The notes: generated by a model not told the origin, from the sequence alone. DNA of 64,000 bases from an uncultured Sphingomonadaceae bacterium (GCA_947501325.1 CANMVC010000001.1:1116001-1180000), one strand, 5' to 3'. Numbered from the stretch's first letter, positions 43,903-52,950 are shown. Program-made: numbers and translations.

Positions 43903-44148
43903 TCAAATTGGCGCGTGCCAGAAACATGGGCATATCTCGCTAGGGAAATCACCCATCTCGCGAATGCCATGATTCAACTCGTCTGGTGTTAAGGGCAGAA
44001 CAACCGTCTTTGCTATCATTCCGGCGTCAAAAATCTGTAAGGGACGGGCGTCGTTCAGAACCAGCTCAAAACTGGCTTTGCGCCCTGTTGAAAAGGCTCT
44101 GAATGTCCGGAAAAGTCCAAGAAGTGATAACGGCGTGTTAACACTTTT
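43903..44148 (-). pseudogene. Possible gene remnant, protein-like frame without a start codon
   Basis: In the 382-bp gap (43846-44227) the minus strand is open for about 81 codons upstream of a TGA at 43903-43905. The reading looks protein-like: KASFELVLNDARPLQIFDAG, then TPDELNHGIREMGDF. There is no ATG, GTG or TTG before the 45th codon or so, so it would be a 5'-truncated remnant or a chance frame. The remaining DNA towards 44227 is A/T-rich with two GTTAAC sites (44137-44142, 44171-44176), probably the promoter of the next gene. Confidence 0.3.
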
Positions 44149-44227
44149 TTAACTTTTTAGTTTAATAAAGGTTAACGCAATCAAAGCGAGTGGGGCATAC
44201 TTAATTTGATCTGGTCTGCGATAAAAA

Positions 44228-44521
44228 ATGACTTCTGCTTACTCCCCCGAAGCGAACTTATCCGAGACGGAACGCTATGTTCTCGGGTCGCTCAATCAAG
44301 CCTGGCCGTCGGCGGCGACCGTGTCTCCCGACATGATAGCGTCGGCTGATGCCAGCAGCAATCCTGCGTTCTTCGTAGATGTTGTCCAGACATTGAGTGA
44401 CAATGGCATGATCCTGTATGAAGCTTTTTTGACCGGCTCGGGGTCAGGACCCCGCTTCCTCGACACGATGATCACTGCGCGCGGCAAGGCGGCTTTGCAA
44501 TCTTTGGACATGGACGGTTGA
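44228..44521 (+). CDS. Small protein of unknown function, winged-helix-like
   Basis: 97 residues, no signal peptide. LSETERYVLGSLNQAWPS, then FFVDVVQTLSDNGMILYEAF and a basic end ITARGKAALQSLD. The pattern of a first helix, a central helix pair and a beta strand resembles a small winged-helix domain, but I have no family match. No Shine-Dalgarno is visible before the ATG; an A-rich leader (GATAAAAA) precedes it. Confidence 0.6.
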   Translation: MTSAYSPEANLSETERYVLGSLNQAWPSAATVSPDMIASADASSNPAFFVDVVQTLSDNGMILYEAFLTGSGSGPRFLDTMITARGKAALQSLDMDG

Positions 44522-44569
44522 TATCCATATCCGGCGCTTACCGCCCGATTAACCCCAATATTTAATTTT

Positions 44570-45001
44570 TCAGGCTTGAACGACCGCTGAAGCAATGGCC
44601 GAGATATGTTTCAATATCGCAAGCTGCTCATCGCCCAGATCGCGCGCATCATCGTCAGCACAGGCTATCATGCCGATGGTGCCACCGTTGCCGTTTCTGA
44701 TTGGCACGGATGCATAGAGTCCCAAATGCTGTGTCATCGCGTTACGCGGGCTACCCAGCTGTTTAATGTCTATATCTGGATGGCTGGCTGCCCAGCTGTC
44801 ATCACAGCAGGTCGCAGCATGACTGATGGCATCGACCATATCCATGCCGCCGTCGTTATCGCTGTCATACAGCGTAATGGTTGCAACAGGTGTTTCAAGC
44901 AATCTGGCCGCCAAATTGGCGAGCAGTTCCAAGTCCTGTTCCACTGAAATAACTCTGTTCATACCCGATTTAGAACCCTTTATCTCAGCATGTATTGTCA
45001 A
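44570..45001 (-). CDS. GAF-domain protein, single domain
   Basis: 143 residues (a shorter start at residue 14 is possible). The sequence is a lone GAF fold: LANLAARLLETPVATITLYD, then LGLYASVPIRNGNGGTIGMI and LDEQLAILKHISAIAS. GAF domains bind small molecules or sense redox state, and stand-alone copies often resemble free-methionine-(R)-sulfoxide reductases or sensor fragments. The paired cysteines here (ATCCDDSWAAS) do not match the fRMsr cysteine set clearly, so I call it only a GAF protein. Confidence 0.75.
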   Translation of the reverse strand: MTIHAEIKGSKSGMNRVISVEQDLELLANLAARLLETPVATITLYDSDNDGGMDMVDAISHAATCCDDSWAASHPDIDIKQLGSPRNAMTQHLGLYASVPIRNGNGGTIGMIACADDDARDLGDEQLAILKHISAIASAVVQA

Positions 45002-45159
45002 CGAAACCTAAAGATTTGATTAACCATAGATGAACACGCTCTTACCAGATTCTTCTCAACCTCCAAACAACTGTATGTAACATGCTGTAAAGAAGCTGAA
45101 AGATAAAGCTTTTTTGTAAGAAAGTTTCATTTTGTAGAACGTACAGTTATGTGAATAGG

Positions 45160-46323
45160 ATGACAAATCTGTTACTTCGTTCATCTTTAGCCATACTCGA
45201 TTCGCTGATTGCCTTCGATACAACGTCTCGAAACAGCAATTTGCAGCTTATCGACTGGGTTGAAGATTATCTCGGCCAATTTGGGATCGGCGCCACGCGC
45301 GTGAATAATGCCGATGGGTCCAAGGCCAATCTTTATGCAACCATCGGTCCTAATGTTGCTGGCGGCATTATATTATCAGGCCATAGCGATGTCGTGCCCG
45401 TGGATGGACAGAATTGGTCGAGTGATCCTTTCACCGTCACCGAGCGTGAAGGCCTGCTCCATGGACGTGGCACATGCGACATGAAAGGTTTTATCGCGCT
45501 AGCCCTGGCAGCAGCCCCGATGTTGAAAGAAGGCAAGCGCCCGGTGCATCTGGCCATCAGCTATGACGAAGAAGTGGGCTGTCTTGGCGCGCCAGCAATG
45601 ATTGAGGAAATTGCGGCGACCCTGCCCCAGCCGGCACTCGCGATCATTGGCGAGCCGACGATGATGAAGGTGGTAACCGGCCATAAGGGCATATGCGTGC
45701 ACGAAGTGGAAGTTTTAGGCCATGAGGCGCATAGCAGCCTGACCCATCTTGGCGTCTCCGCGAACATGGTGGCAATCGAACTCATGCATGATTTGGCTGA
45801 ACTGGCACGGGAGCTTTGGGAAAAGGCTGATCCGACATCGCCTTTCACACCGCCGCATGCCACGCTTACCATCGGCAAAATGGAAGGCGGCACCGCAGCC
45901 AATATCCTGGCACGGCGCGCGCATTTTATTTTTGATCTGCGCTGCCCGCCCAATGTTGATCCAGATGAAATTTTAAGGCCGTTCAAGGAAAAGGCTGCGG
46001 CCATCGACGCGCAACTGAAAGACACTTTTCCAGCCACGGGCGTTCGAGTGGAACAATTGTCCAATGCGCCGCCACTAAACCAATCCGGCTCGGCAGAAGC
46101 CGAAGCATTTGTCCGCAAACTCACCGGAGACAATACACCCGCCGGCGTCGTTTCCTATGCAGCGGAAGCAGGCCAGTTTCAGCAGGCGGGATTCCCGACC
46201 GTAATTTGTGGCCCCGGATCAATCGAACAGGCCCATCAGCCGAACGAATATATCAGCCTTGATCAGTTCGAGCGGGGTGCTGAATTTATGGTACGATTGA
46301 TAGAGCAACTGAAGCAGGAGTAG
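45160..46323 (+). CDS. argE: Acetylornithine deacetylase, M20 family
   Basis: About 387 residues from ATG 45160 (GTG 45151 is an alternative; no clear ribosome-binding site). Metal and catalytic residues are visible: ILSGHSDVVPVDG (His, Asp), HGRGTCDMKGFIAL (bridging Asp), SYDEEVGCLG (catalytic Glu and metal Glu) and the dimer-domain pieces VEVLGHEAHSS. ArgE removes acetate from N-acetylornithine to make ornithine for arginine. The final GPGSIEQAHQPNEYI matches ArgE better than DapE. The following SDR gene starts four bases after the stop. Confidence 0.9.
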   Translation: MTNLLLRSSLAILDSLIAFDTTSRNSNLQLIDWVEDYLGQFGIGATRVNNADGSKANLYATIGPNVAGGIILSGHSDVVPVDGQNWSSDPFTVTEREGLLHGRGTCDMKGFIALALAAAPMLKEGKRPVHLAISYDEEVGCLGAPAMIEEIAATLPQPALAIIGEPTMMKVVTGHKGICVHEVEVLGHEAHSSLTHLGVSANMVAIELMHDLAELARELWEKADPTSPFTPPHATLTIGKMEGGTAANILARRAHFIFDLRCPPNVDPDEILRPFKEKAAAIDAQLKDTFPATGVRVEQLSNAPPLNQSGSAEAEAFVRKLTGDNTPAGVVSYAAEAGQFQQAGFPTVICGPGSIEQAHQPNEYISLDQFERGAEFMVRLIEQLKQE

Positions 46324-46327
46324 GTGC

Positions 46328-47134
46328 ATGTCCAAACTCGGCGTCTATCGGGGCCGCACCGCTATGGTGACGGGAGCCGGTGATGGTATTGGCAGAATGC
46401 TGGCGGGTAAGCTTGCCGAAGCGGGCATGACCGTCTGCATTCAGGATATCCGCGAAGACGCTGCCGCAGCTGTTGTGGAGGAGATCGGCGGCGCGGCTTT
46501 CTCAATGACCTTTGATATCAGTGACCGGGACGCGGTTGCCGACGCCGCGGTGCTTTTCGAAAAGGAACACGGCGATCTTGCGATGCTCTGGATCAACGCC
46601 GGGGTTGGCGTGGGTGCATCCATACTGGAGGGAAAACCGGATCAGGTACGCTGGGCTTATGATGTCAATGTGCTTGGCGCGATCTGGACAGCGCAACGCT
46701 TCGTACCTCTGCTGAAAGGCGATCCGCGCCATGTCGGGATTACTGCCTCGACCGCGGCCCTGCGCGCACCGGAAGGCGACTTTCCCCTCTACGCTGCAAC
46801 CAAACATGGCACGATGGCGGCGGCAGAAGCGCTACGCGGCGAGCTGGCTGCCAAGAATATTGAAACGACGATATTATGTCCGGGCCTACTGAACACCGAA
46901 ATCTGGGACGGTGCCAAGGCCCGGCCCGAACGCTTTGGCGGCGAGCGCCGTATGGATCCCAAAATAGCCGGCATGTGGCGCGATGCCAAAACACCTGATG
47001 CCATGTGGCCGGATATCGAACGGGTTATGGCAGCAGGCGGCGGCACGCTGGTCTGTGCTACAGATGATGGAGAAACCCGTGCAGCCATGCGTCAGCGGAT
47101 TGATGCCATCGAAAACGGCCTGGTGGAGCTTTAA
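46328..47134 (+). CDS. Short-chain dehydrogenase/reductase
   Basis: 268 residues. The cofactor loop is VTGAGDGIGR, the NNAG-type strand INAGVGVG, and the Y-x-x-x-K pair YAATKHG. These mark a classical NAD(P)-dependent SDR that reduces or oxidises a hydroxy or keto group; the C-terminal part (PERFGGERRMDPK) gives no substrate hint. GGAG seven bases before the ATG. It probably shares a transcript with argE, but the functional link is not evident. Confidence 0.9.
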   Translation: MSKLGVYRGRTAMVTGAGDGIGRMLAGKLAEAGMTVCIQDIREDAAAAVVEEIGGAAFSMTFDISDRDAVADAAVLFEKEHGDLAMLWINAGVGVGASILEGKPDQVRWAYDVNVLGAIWTAQRFVPLLKGDPRHVGITASTAALRAPEGDFPLYAATKHGTMAAAEALRGELAAKNIETTILCPGLLNTEIWDGAKARPERFGGERRMDPKIAGMWRDAKTPDAMWPDIERVMAAGGGTLVCATDDGETRAAMRQRIDAIENGLVEL

Positions 47135-47306
47135 TCCGCGTTTCGAGGTTGCGAATCTGTGTTGGCGCTATCCATCCCACAAAAAATGCCAAACGCTTGC
47201 TACATCTTCAAGACAGCAATGCTCATTTACGGTACGGAATACGCGGGTTATTCCAAAGCTTGCAAAAATCTGGCTTTTTGGCAGAATTTGGCCTATTATT
47301 GGGACT

Positions 47307-48374
47307 ATGCCAGCCGTTAAAGCCGCCCGACCCACAGATGTTTTTTCCCGCGACGATTGGAAGCGGCTGACCGCTATTTCGCCTTTGCGGGGATTATGGC
47401 TTATTCTGCATGGCTGGCTGGTGGCCGCGCTGGCAGCGGGCGGCACGGCATTGCTATGGGACTGGCATTGGTTAGCTGGTTCCGTGGCCCTCCCTTTTGC
47501 GATTGCAATTGTCGGCGGGCGGCAACTGGGTCTTTCCATTTTGATGCATGAAGGCGCGCACGGCCTGCTCCACCCCAATCGCAAGATTAATAATTTCGCT
47601 GGCCAATGGCTGACTGGCGCAGCGACAGGAAGCGACCTGCACAGCTACCGCGCCTATCACCTGACCCATCACAAATATACGCAGCAGCCCGAAGACCCCG
47701 ATCTTGCGCTGTCACAGCCGTTTCCGACGACACCTGCAAGTATGAAGCGCAAAATTGTCCGCGATTTGACCGGGCAGACGTTCCTGAAGCAGCGTAGTGG
47801 CCAGATGGTCGCGGCATGGCTGGGGCTCAAGGCGATGCTGCAGGGATCGCCCGCAACCGATGGCAAAGGCAAGCGCGACACCTCTGCTGGCACACCGCTC
47901 AACCGCGGCGGTGCTGCTGGTGTTTCTGCTCCGGTCACGGATTTAAGCGGAGCCGTGCGAACCACCAAGACAGTCGGCCGCTTTTTGTTGATTCAGTTTA
48001 TCGTTCTGGCCGTCAGTCTGCTGACATTGGGCATCATTCCCTTTCTGATCTGGATCATCGCGCTGGCAACAACGTTCCAGCTTTTCCTGCGCATCCGCAA
48101 CATTGCCGAACATGCCTGCACGACCACCGGCAGTGACGATCCGTTCACCCATGCCCGCACCACTTATGCGAACCTGGTCGAACGCACGACCGTCGCACCT
48201 TATTGGGTCAACTATCATAGCGAGCATCACCTGTTCATGGGTGTGCCTTGCTATAACCTACCCCAAGCGCATGCGTTGTTATTGGCGGAAGGCATGGACA
48301 AGCGGATGACTATTTCGGGCGGCTATCTGGACGTGCTGAGACAAGTGACGTCCAAGAAAGAACAAACAGCTTGA
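47307..48374 (+). CDS. Membrane fatty-acid desaturase family protein
   Basis: 355 residues from ATG 47307; the frame is open further upstream (to 46983) but that part lies within the SDR gene in another frame. Several membrane spans (LWLILHGWLVAALAAGGTAL) and three His boxes are visible: HEGAHG, HLTHHKYTQ and HSEHHLF, which bind a di-iron centre. Family members desaturate fatty acids, sphingolipids or carotenoid-type lipids; relation to sphingolipid desaturases is possible but not proven. No dedicated electron carrier gene is adjacent. Confidence 0.88.
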   Translation: MPAVKAARPTDVFSRDDWKRLTAISPLRGLWLILHGWLVAALAAGGTALLWDWHWLAGSVALPFAIAIVGGRQLGLSILMHEGAHGLLHPNRKINNFAGQWLTGAATGSDLHSYRAYHLTHHKYTQQPEDPDLALSQPFPTTPASMKRKIVRDLTGQTFLKQRSGQMVAAWLGLKAMLQGSPATDGKGKRDTSAGTPLNRGGAAGVSAPVTDLSGAVRTTKTVGRFLLIQFIVLAVSLLTLGIIPFLIWIIALATTFQLFLRIRNIAEHACTTTGSDDPFTHARTTYANLVERTTVAPYWVNYHSEHHLFMGVPCYNLPQAHALLLAEGMDKRMTISGGYLDVLRQVTSKKEQTA

Positions 48375-48385
48375 TGAACGTACCC

Positions 48386-48457
48386 CTGCGCAGGCAGGGG
48401 GCCATCTTCCAGTTTCAAATATATGCGCCCACGGGAGATAGGCCCCTGCCTGCGCAG
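48386..48457. repeat. Intergenic inverted repeat (sphingomonad-type palindromic element)
   Basis: CTGCGCAGGCAGGGG (48386-48400) recurs as its exact reverse complement at 48443-48457, 42 bases apart, between the desaturase and double-cupin genes. This unit is of the frequent intergenic 'CCTGCGCAGGCAGGGG' type in sphingomonad and erythrobacter genomes. It may also act as a bidirectional terminator for the two convergent genes. Confidence 0.75.
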
Positions 48458-48475
48458 AGGAGCACCCTGTTAAGA

Positions 48476-49153
48476 TTACCGGTATTTCCCGAGCTTCTCA
48501 GGCGTCAAATGCCCGGTTTTCGTCCACGCCAGACATCCTTCTTTGCTGTAAGGCGTATGCGTCCACCCCGGCGGCGTGCGGTCCCAACTACCCTTGGGAT
48601 AATCACCATGCTCGTCAGAGAGGCTGCCCTCTAGAATAAAGGTTTCACTGCCGCCTTCATGGACATGCTCGGGATAGCTGCTGCCCGGTGCCCATCTGAC
48701 AATCTTTACGGCCTCGCCTTCAAAGTGATGCAGCCAGGCGAATTCCACACCGGGCGCGCCACCATCTTCAAATTCGAGTTCGTGTATATTGAGGGAAAAA
48801 TGCGCGGTATCCGCAGCTTCGAACTGGTGCAGCTTCACCAATATGGTGCAGCCATCCTGACTGTGCGGTTTGTGACTGGTGCCGATAGGATTACGCACAT
48901 AGGTGCCAGCCGGAAAATCGCCATGCTCGTCGGAGAACACGCCTTCAATCACCAGAAATTCCTCTCCACCGCCATGGACATGCGGATCGAAATAGCTGCC
49001 GGGAGCATAGCGTACCAATGACGTGGCGCGCGCAACTTCCTCACCGACCCGGTCAAGCATCTTGCGTTCAACACCGGGCAAGGGAGAGGGAACCCAGTTC
49101 ATATCCTCGGGTCGAAGAACAACAGCTTTATCAAAATCGGCGTTTATGCGCAT
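48476..49153 (-). CDS. Double-cupin protein (ChrR-like cupin repeats)
   Basis: 225 residues made of two cupin modules of about 100 residues each. The metal-binding motifs are HVHGGGEEFLVIEG and HVHEGGSETFILEG, each followed by SDEHGD and GT...P.G..H. The modules resemble the C-terminal cupin of ChrR-type zinc anti-sigma factors, but the N-terminal zinc-binding anti-sigma domain is missing, so it is a free cupin pair, perhaps a dioxygenase or sensor. It is divergent from the YeeE/YedE gene, which suggests a shared regulation, possibly in sulfur or redox stress. Confidence 0.88.
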   Translation of the reverse strand: MRINADFDKAVVLRPEDMNWVPSPLPGVERKMLDRVGEEVARATSLVRYAPGSYFDPHVHGGGEEFLVIEGVFSDEHGDFPAGTYVRNPIGTSHKPHSQDGCTILVKLHQFEAADTAHFSLNIHELEFEDGGAPGVEFAWLHHFEGEAVKIVRWAPGSSYPEHVHEGGSETFILEGSLSDEHGDYPKGSWDRTPPGWTHTPYSKEGCLAWTKTGHLTPEKLGKYR

Positions 49154-49232
49154 GGCCTGTATCTAAGCTTTGCTGCCTCTATTTCAATTCACTTGATTGA
49201 GAAAACCACATAATCGGCTAAGCATTGGAATT

Positions 49233-50189
49233 ATGACGGCTTTCCTAATCGTTCCTTTAGCTTTTCTGCTCGGCTTTGCGCTGGTCCGGGCCGCAACCTG
49301 CACGGTTGCAGCAACTATGCGCTGGATTGGCGAAGGCAAGACGGACTGGTTATTCGGTTTGCTCATCGTCGCTTCGTGGGCCGGGCTGGTGCTGTTCCTG
49401 CTTCTGCAATATTCGGGGCGGGCGCATATTCCGGTCGATATCGAAATTGGCTGGCAGCTGTTTTTCGGGGCGGCGATCATGGGGATAGGCGCGCTTATCA
49501 ACCGGGGCTGTTTTGTCGGCACGGTCGGTTATATTGGGGCGGGCAAATTCAGCTATGTCCTTACCTTTGTCGGCCTGGCGCTCGCGATGCTGTTCTTGCG
49601 TGTGGACATGCTCAACCCCTTTGATCCGGTGGTCACCAAAGGACGGACCGCGATTGAGGACAGTATCGTCAAACAGGGCGTGCTGCTCGGTTTTGCAGCG
49701 CTCTGCCTGCTCAGCCTGTGGTTGATTATTGCCAGACGCAACCTGGCAATGCTCGCCTTGCTGACCATCGGCATCACCGCCGCGCTGATTTACGGCACGC
49801 GCCCGGAATGGTCCTATGCGGCCGTGCTCAACAGTCTGCTGCTTGGGCAAGGCCTGTCGGTTGGGATGACAGTGGAGCTTGCTGTCGTGGCCCTATTCGC
49901 CGGTGCGGTGTTCAGCAGCTGGCTCAAAAACAAATTTCATCCGCAATTCGGGACGTGGAGGCTGGCTGCCGCCAATCTGGCTGGTGGGTTCCTGATGGGC
50001 ATTGGCGCAGCAGCGGTGCCCGGCGGCAATGACGTCTTGCTTCTGTGGACCGCCCCCGGGCTCACGCTTTACGGTGCGGTCGCCTATCTGGTGATGATCG
50101 CGACCATTGCCGGCATGCTGGTGGCTATGCGCTATGGGACAAAAGCTGTTGGCAAATGCCGATGGTTCAAAAACCCTATGCGCGAATAA
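49233..50189 (+). CDS. YeeE/YedE family sulfur-compound transporter
   Basis: 318 residues from ATG 49233. About nine hydrophobic spans. Two cysteine sites typical of the family are RAATCTVAAT near the N-terminus and INRGCFVGTVGYIGAGK in the middle. Related proteins (TsuA) import thiosulfate or related sulfur compounds through cysteine relays. It is divergent from the double-cupin gene; no sulfurtransferase neighbour (TusA/YeeD) is present, so the substrate is uncertain. Its 3' end overlaps the convergent asparaginase gene by 14 bases. Confidence 0.87.
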   Translation: MTAFLIVPLAFLLGFALVRAATCTVAATMRWIGEGKTDWLFGLLIVASWAGLVLFLLLQYSGRAHIPVDIEIGWQLFFGAAIMGIGALINRGCFVGTVGYIGAGKFSYVLTFVGLALAMLFLRVDMLNPFDPVVTKGRTAIEDSIVKQGVLLGFAALCLLSLWLIIARRNLAMLALLTIGITAALIYGTRPEWSYAAVLNSLLLGQGLSVGMTVELAVVALFAGAVFSSWLKNKFHPQFGTWRLAAANLAGGFLMGIGAAAVPGGNDVLLLWTAPGLTLYGAVAYLVMIATIAGMLVAMRYGTKAVGKCRWFKNPMRE

Positions 50190-50655
50190 ACCGATGTGCG
50201 TCGCGATCCTTTTTGGTGGTCGCGGGATCAAATACTTCGCCGTTCATCGCGATATAGACGCCATGTGGCAATGTCTGTGTTGCGGCGAGTGCGAAGCCCA
50301 CATTAAATTCGGCATCACTATTGCGCAAAGTTGCCGGCTGCATCGCGCCGGTTAGTACGATGGTTTTATCTGTGATATCAGCCAGAACCATCCCGGTCTG
50401 CACCATCGTATCGGTACCATGGGTCACGAGGATTTTGTCGGCATCGCTGGCCGCGACAGCGTCATGAATGGCCTGCCGGTCACCGTCCGTAAGCTCCAGA
50501 CTGTCCTTGCGCATCAACTGTGTCACCCGGTGCGGAACATAGACATTATTCTCTGCCAATATGTCGGGCAAAGGCGTCGGGCCGATATGATATTCCGATA
50601 GAGCATCGAAATATATCTTGTCGATTGTACCGCCGGTGGTAAAAATATCGATCAC
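50176..50655 (-). CDS. Short asparaginase-like protein (N-terminal domain only)
   Basis: 159 residues, about half the normal 330 of type I/II asparaginases. It has the first catalytic Thr region IFTTGGTIDKIYFDA and the second Thr/Asp motif THGTDTMVQTG with the Lys region TIVLTGAMQP. The C-terminal domain of asparaginases is absent, and the chain ends smoothly with ATTKKDRDAHRFIRA at a normal stop, so this is a stand-alone form, not obviously a broken gene. It overlaps the stop of lysS by four bases (ATGA), so is translationally coupled to it. Catalytic competence is uncertain. Confidence 0.8.
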   Translation of the reverse strand: MIDIFTTGGTIDKIYFDALSEYHIGPTPLPDILAENNVYVPHRVTQLMRKDSLELTDGDRQAIHDAVAASDADKILVTHGTDTMVQTGMVLADITDKTIVLTGAMQPATLRNSDAEFNVGFALAATQTLPHGVYIAMNGEVFDPATTKKDRDAHRFIRA

Positions 50656-52247
50656 GCCAAGGCCTCGGCAATTAGCTTGCGCGTATTCTCCACACCATAG
50701 AGCGCGATGAAACTTCCCATGCGCGGGCCTTGCGAGCTGCCAAGCAAGGTCTCGTAAAGTGCCTTGAACCAGTCGCGCAGATTTTCGAAACCGCCCTCTT
50801 TGCCAATCGTATAGACGATCGTCTGGATGTCTTCGGCTGCTGCATCATCAGGCAACGCGCCCAGTTCGCTGTCGAGCCGTTCCAGTGCTGCCACTTCCAC
50901 GCCTTCGGGCTTCCGTCGGTGCAGCGTCGGGGCGATGAAATCCTTGTGATAGGCCATGGCATTGCCAATCAGCTCATCGAGATCAGGATATTTTTCTGGC
51001 GTCGCATCCGGCGCATATTGGCGCAAATAGCCCCAGATTTGTTCGCGATCGGCATCGCCCATCACGCCAACCAGGTTGAGCAACAATCCGAACGTCACCG
51101 GAATCGTATCGGATGGCACATCACCGCCATGGACATGATGCACCGCATTGCCGAGCTGTTTGTCCGGCGTCTGCTCATGCCAGTTGGCGCGAAACTGAAA
51201 ATATTCATCCACGGCTTTTGGAATCACGCCCATATGCAGCTGCTTGGCTGATTTGGGTTCGCGATAAATATAGAAGGCGAGGCTGTTTTCCGAACCATAG
51301 CGCAGCCACTCGTCAAGGCTCAGACCATTGCCTTTGGATTTGGAAATTTTCTCGCCTTTTTCGTCGAGGAACATTTCGTAGATCAGGCCTTCGGGCTTAC
51401 GCGCACCCAGCACTTTGGCAATCTTGCCCGACTGCACGCCGCTGTCGGTCAAGTCCTTGCCATACATTTCATAATCAACGCCCAAAGCCACCCAGCGCAT
51501 CGCCCAGTCAACTTTCCATTGCAGCTTCGCGCCGCCAGTAAGGGCATTATGCTCGATCATCTCGCCATCATCTTCAAAGCGCACGATCCCCGCATCCGCA
51601 TCGACAATCTCGACGGGGACCTGCAGGACATGGCCGGTTTTCGGGCTAATCGGCAAAATTGGCGAGTAAGTCGCCTGACGTTCCTTGCCAAGCGTGGGCA
51701 GCATGATGTCAAGAATTTGCTGGTTGCGGGCCAGCACCAATTTCAACGTCTCATCAAAAGCACCGCTTTGATATTGTTCGGTTGAAGAGATAAACTCATA
51801 GTCAAAGCCGAACCGGTCGAGAAACTCGCGCAGCATCGCATTATTATGCGCTGCAAAGCTTTCATATTCCGTATCGAAGGGGTTCGGTACCTGCGTCAAC
51901 GGCTTGTGGAGATGCTGGGCCAGCATATCCTGATGGGGCACATTGGTCGGCACTTTGCGAAACCCGTCCATATCGTCGGAAAAGGCAATCAGGCGCGTCG
52001 GGTTGCCCGTCAGCGTCTCATAAGCGCGCCGCACCATCGTGGTACGCAGCACTTCATTGAATGTGCCGATATGCGGCAGGCCGGATGGGCCATAGCCGGT
52101 TTCGAACAACATCGGTTCTATCTTACCATCTGGGCCGGTCTTGGGCGCAGGCGCGCCGCGCTCGCCGCGATAGCGTTTGAGCAATTTGCGGGCTTCTTCA
52201 AAAGGCCAAGCTTTGGATTGCTGTGCTGCTTCACGATAGTCGGTCAC
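50652..52247 (-). CDS. lysS: Class I lysyl-tRNA synthetase
   Basis: About 531 residues from GTG 52247 (the frame extends back to TTG 52271; family members begin near the TDYREAA segment, so the shorter start is preferred). HIGH-type motif: GYGPSGLPHIGTFNEV; KMSKS-type motif: EKISKSKGNGLS. Class I LysRS is the archaeal-type enzyme kept by many alphaproteobacteria in place of the class II enzyme. It charges tRNA-Lys. The next gene, the short asparaginase, begins at its stop. Confidence 0.97.
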   Translation of the reverse strand: MTDYREAAQQSKAWPFEEARKLLKRYRGERGAPAPKTGPDGKIEPMLFETGYGPSGLPHIGTFNEVLRTTMVRRAYETLTGNPTRLIAFSDDMDGFRKVPTNVPHQDMLAQHLHKPLTQVPNPFDTEYESFAAHNNAMLREFLDRFGFDYEFISSTEQYQSGAFDETLKLVLARNQQILDIMLPTLGKERQATYSPILPISPKTGHVLQVPVEIVDADAGIVRFEDDGEMIEHNALTGGAKLQWKVDWAMRWVALGVDYEMYGKDLTDSGVQSGKIAKVLGARKPEGLIYEMFLDEKGEKISKSKGNGLSLDEWLRYGSENSLAFYIYREPKSAKQLHMGVIPKAVDEYFQFRANWHEQTPDKQLGNAVHHVHGGDVPSDTIPVTFGLLLNLVGVMGDADREQIWGYLRQYAPDATPEKYPDLDELIGNAMAYHKDFIAPTLHRRKPEGVEVAALERLDSELGALPDDAAAEDIQTIVYTIGKEGGFENLRDWFKALYETLLGSSQGPRMGSFIALYGVENTRKLIAEALA

Positions 52248-52359
52248 GATATGATAGTCCTGTTCAATCAATTAGGTCGTTTATTTTTCTTGGTTCTGCG
52301 CCAATAGTAGCATTACCGTCTATAGCAAGTTAGAACAGCACAAAAGCAGGAGATTTCAG

Positions 52360-52944
52360 ATGGGTGCATTGATCGCGGGCGTGTTATTATGGAGCATCGT
52401 TCATCTCGTCAAATCGGTCGCTCCGGGCCTCAGAACCAACATAAGAACGAAGATCGGCGAAGGCCCGCATCAGGGGCTGGTGGCGTTACTGATCATCACA
52501 GCCATTGCACTCATGATCTATGGCTGGCGCACCGCGCAATATGAATTCGTCTATGATCCCCCCACTTGGGGCCGGCATCTGAACATGTTACTGATGGTCT
52601 TTGCCATTTTTCTGTTCGGCGCGGCGCAGGGGAAATCCCAGATCAAACAGTTTATCCGTCACCCGATGCTGACCGGAATGCTCATCTGGGCCGCCGGGCA
52701 TTTGCTTGCCAATGGTGACAGCCGCTCGGTGGTCCTGTTCGGTGGTCTCGGCCTATGGGCCTTGATTTCGATTTTCACGGTCTCGCGCAACGAAGGCCCC
52801 TGGATAAAACCAACCGAAACCGCAACTGTCGGCCGTGAGATATTGGGCTTGGTGATCGCGCTGGTGCTCTACGCTATATTGTTCGGAATGCATCGTTTCT
52901 ATGCCGGTGTCGCTCTGGCTGGTCCGAACGCGCCCGGATTATAG
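52360..52944 (+). CDS. NnrU family membrane protein
   Basis: 194 residues with about five spans (GALIAGVLLWSIVHLVKS at the start, LLIITAIALMIYGW, LLMVFAIFLFGAAQ and others). The segment RHPMLTGMLIWAAGHLLANGD is diagnostic of NnrU/MAPEG-like NnrU proteins, linked in some species to denitrification, though no denitrification genes are nearby. AGGAG seven bases before the ATG. The DinG-like gene begins six bases after its stop. Confidence 0.88.
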   Translation: MGALIAGVLLWSIVHLVKSVAPGLRTNIRTKIGEGPHQGLVALLIITAIALMIYGWRTAQYEFVYDPPTWGRHLNMLLMVFAIFLFGAAQGKSQIKQFIRHPMLTGMLIWAAGHLLANGDSRSVVLFGGLGLWALISIFTVSRNEGPWIKPTETATVGREILGLVIALVLYAILFGMHRFYAGVALAGPNAPGL

Positions 52945-52950
52945 CAAATC

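Noticed and set aside
46983-47306. Long N-terminal extension of the desaturase frame
   Set aside because: The extension overlaps the end of the SDR gene in a different frame; family members start near the ATG at 47307.
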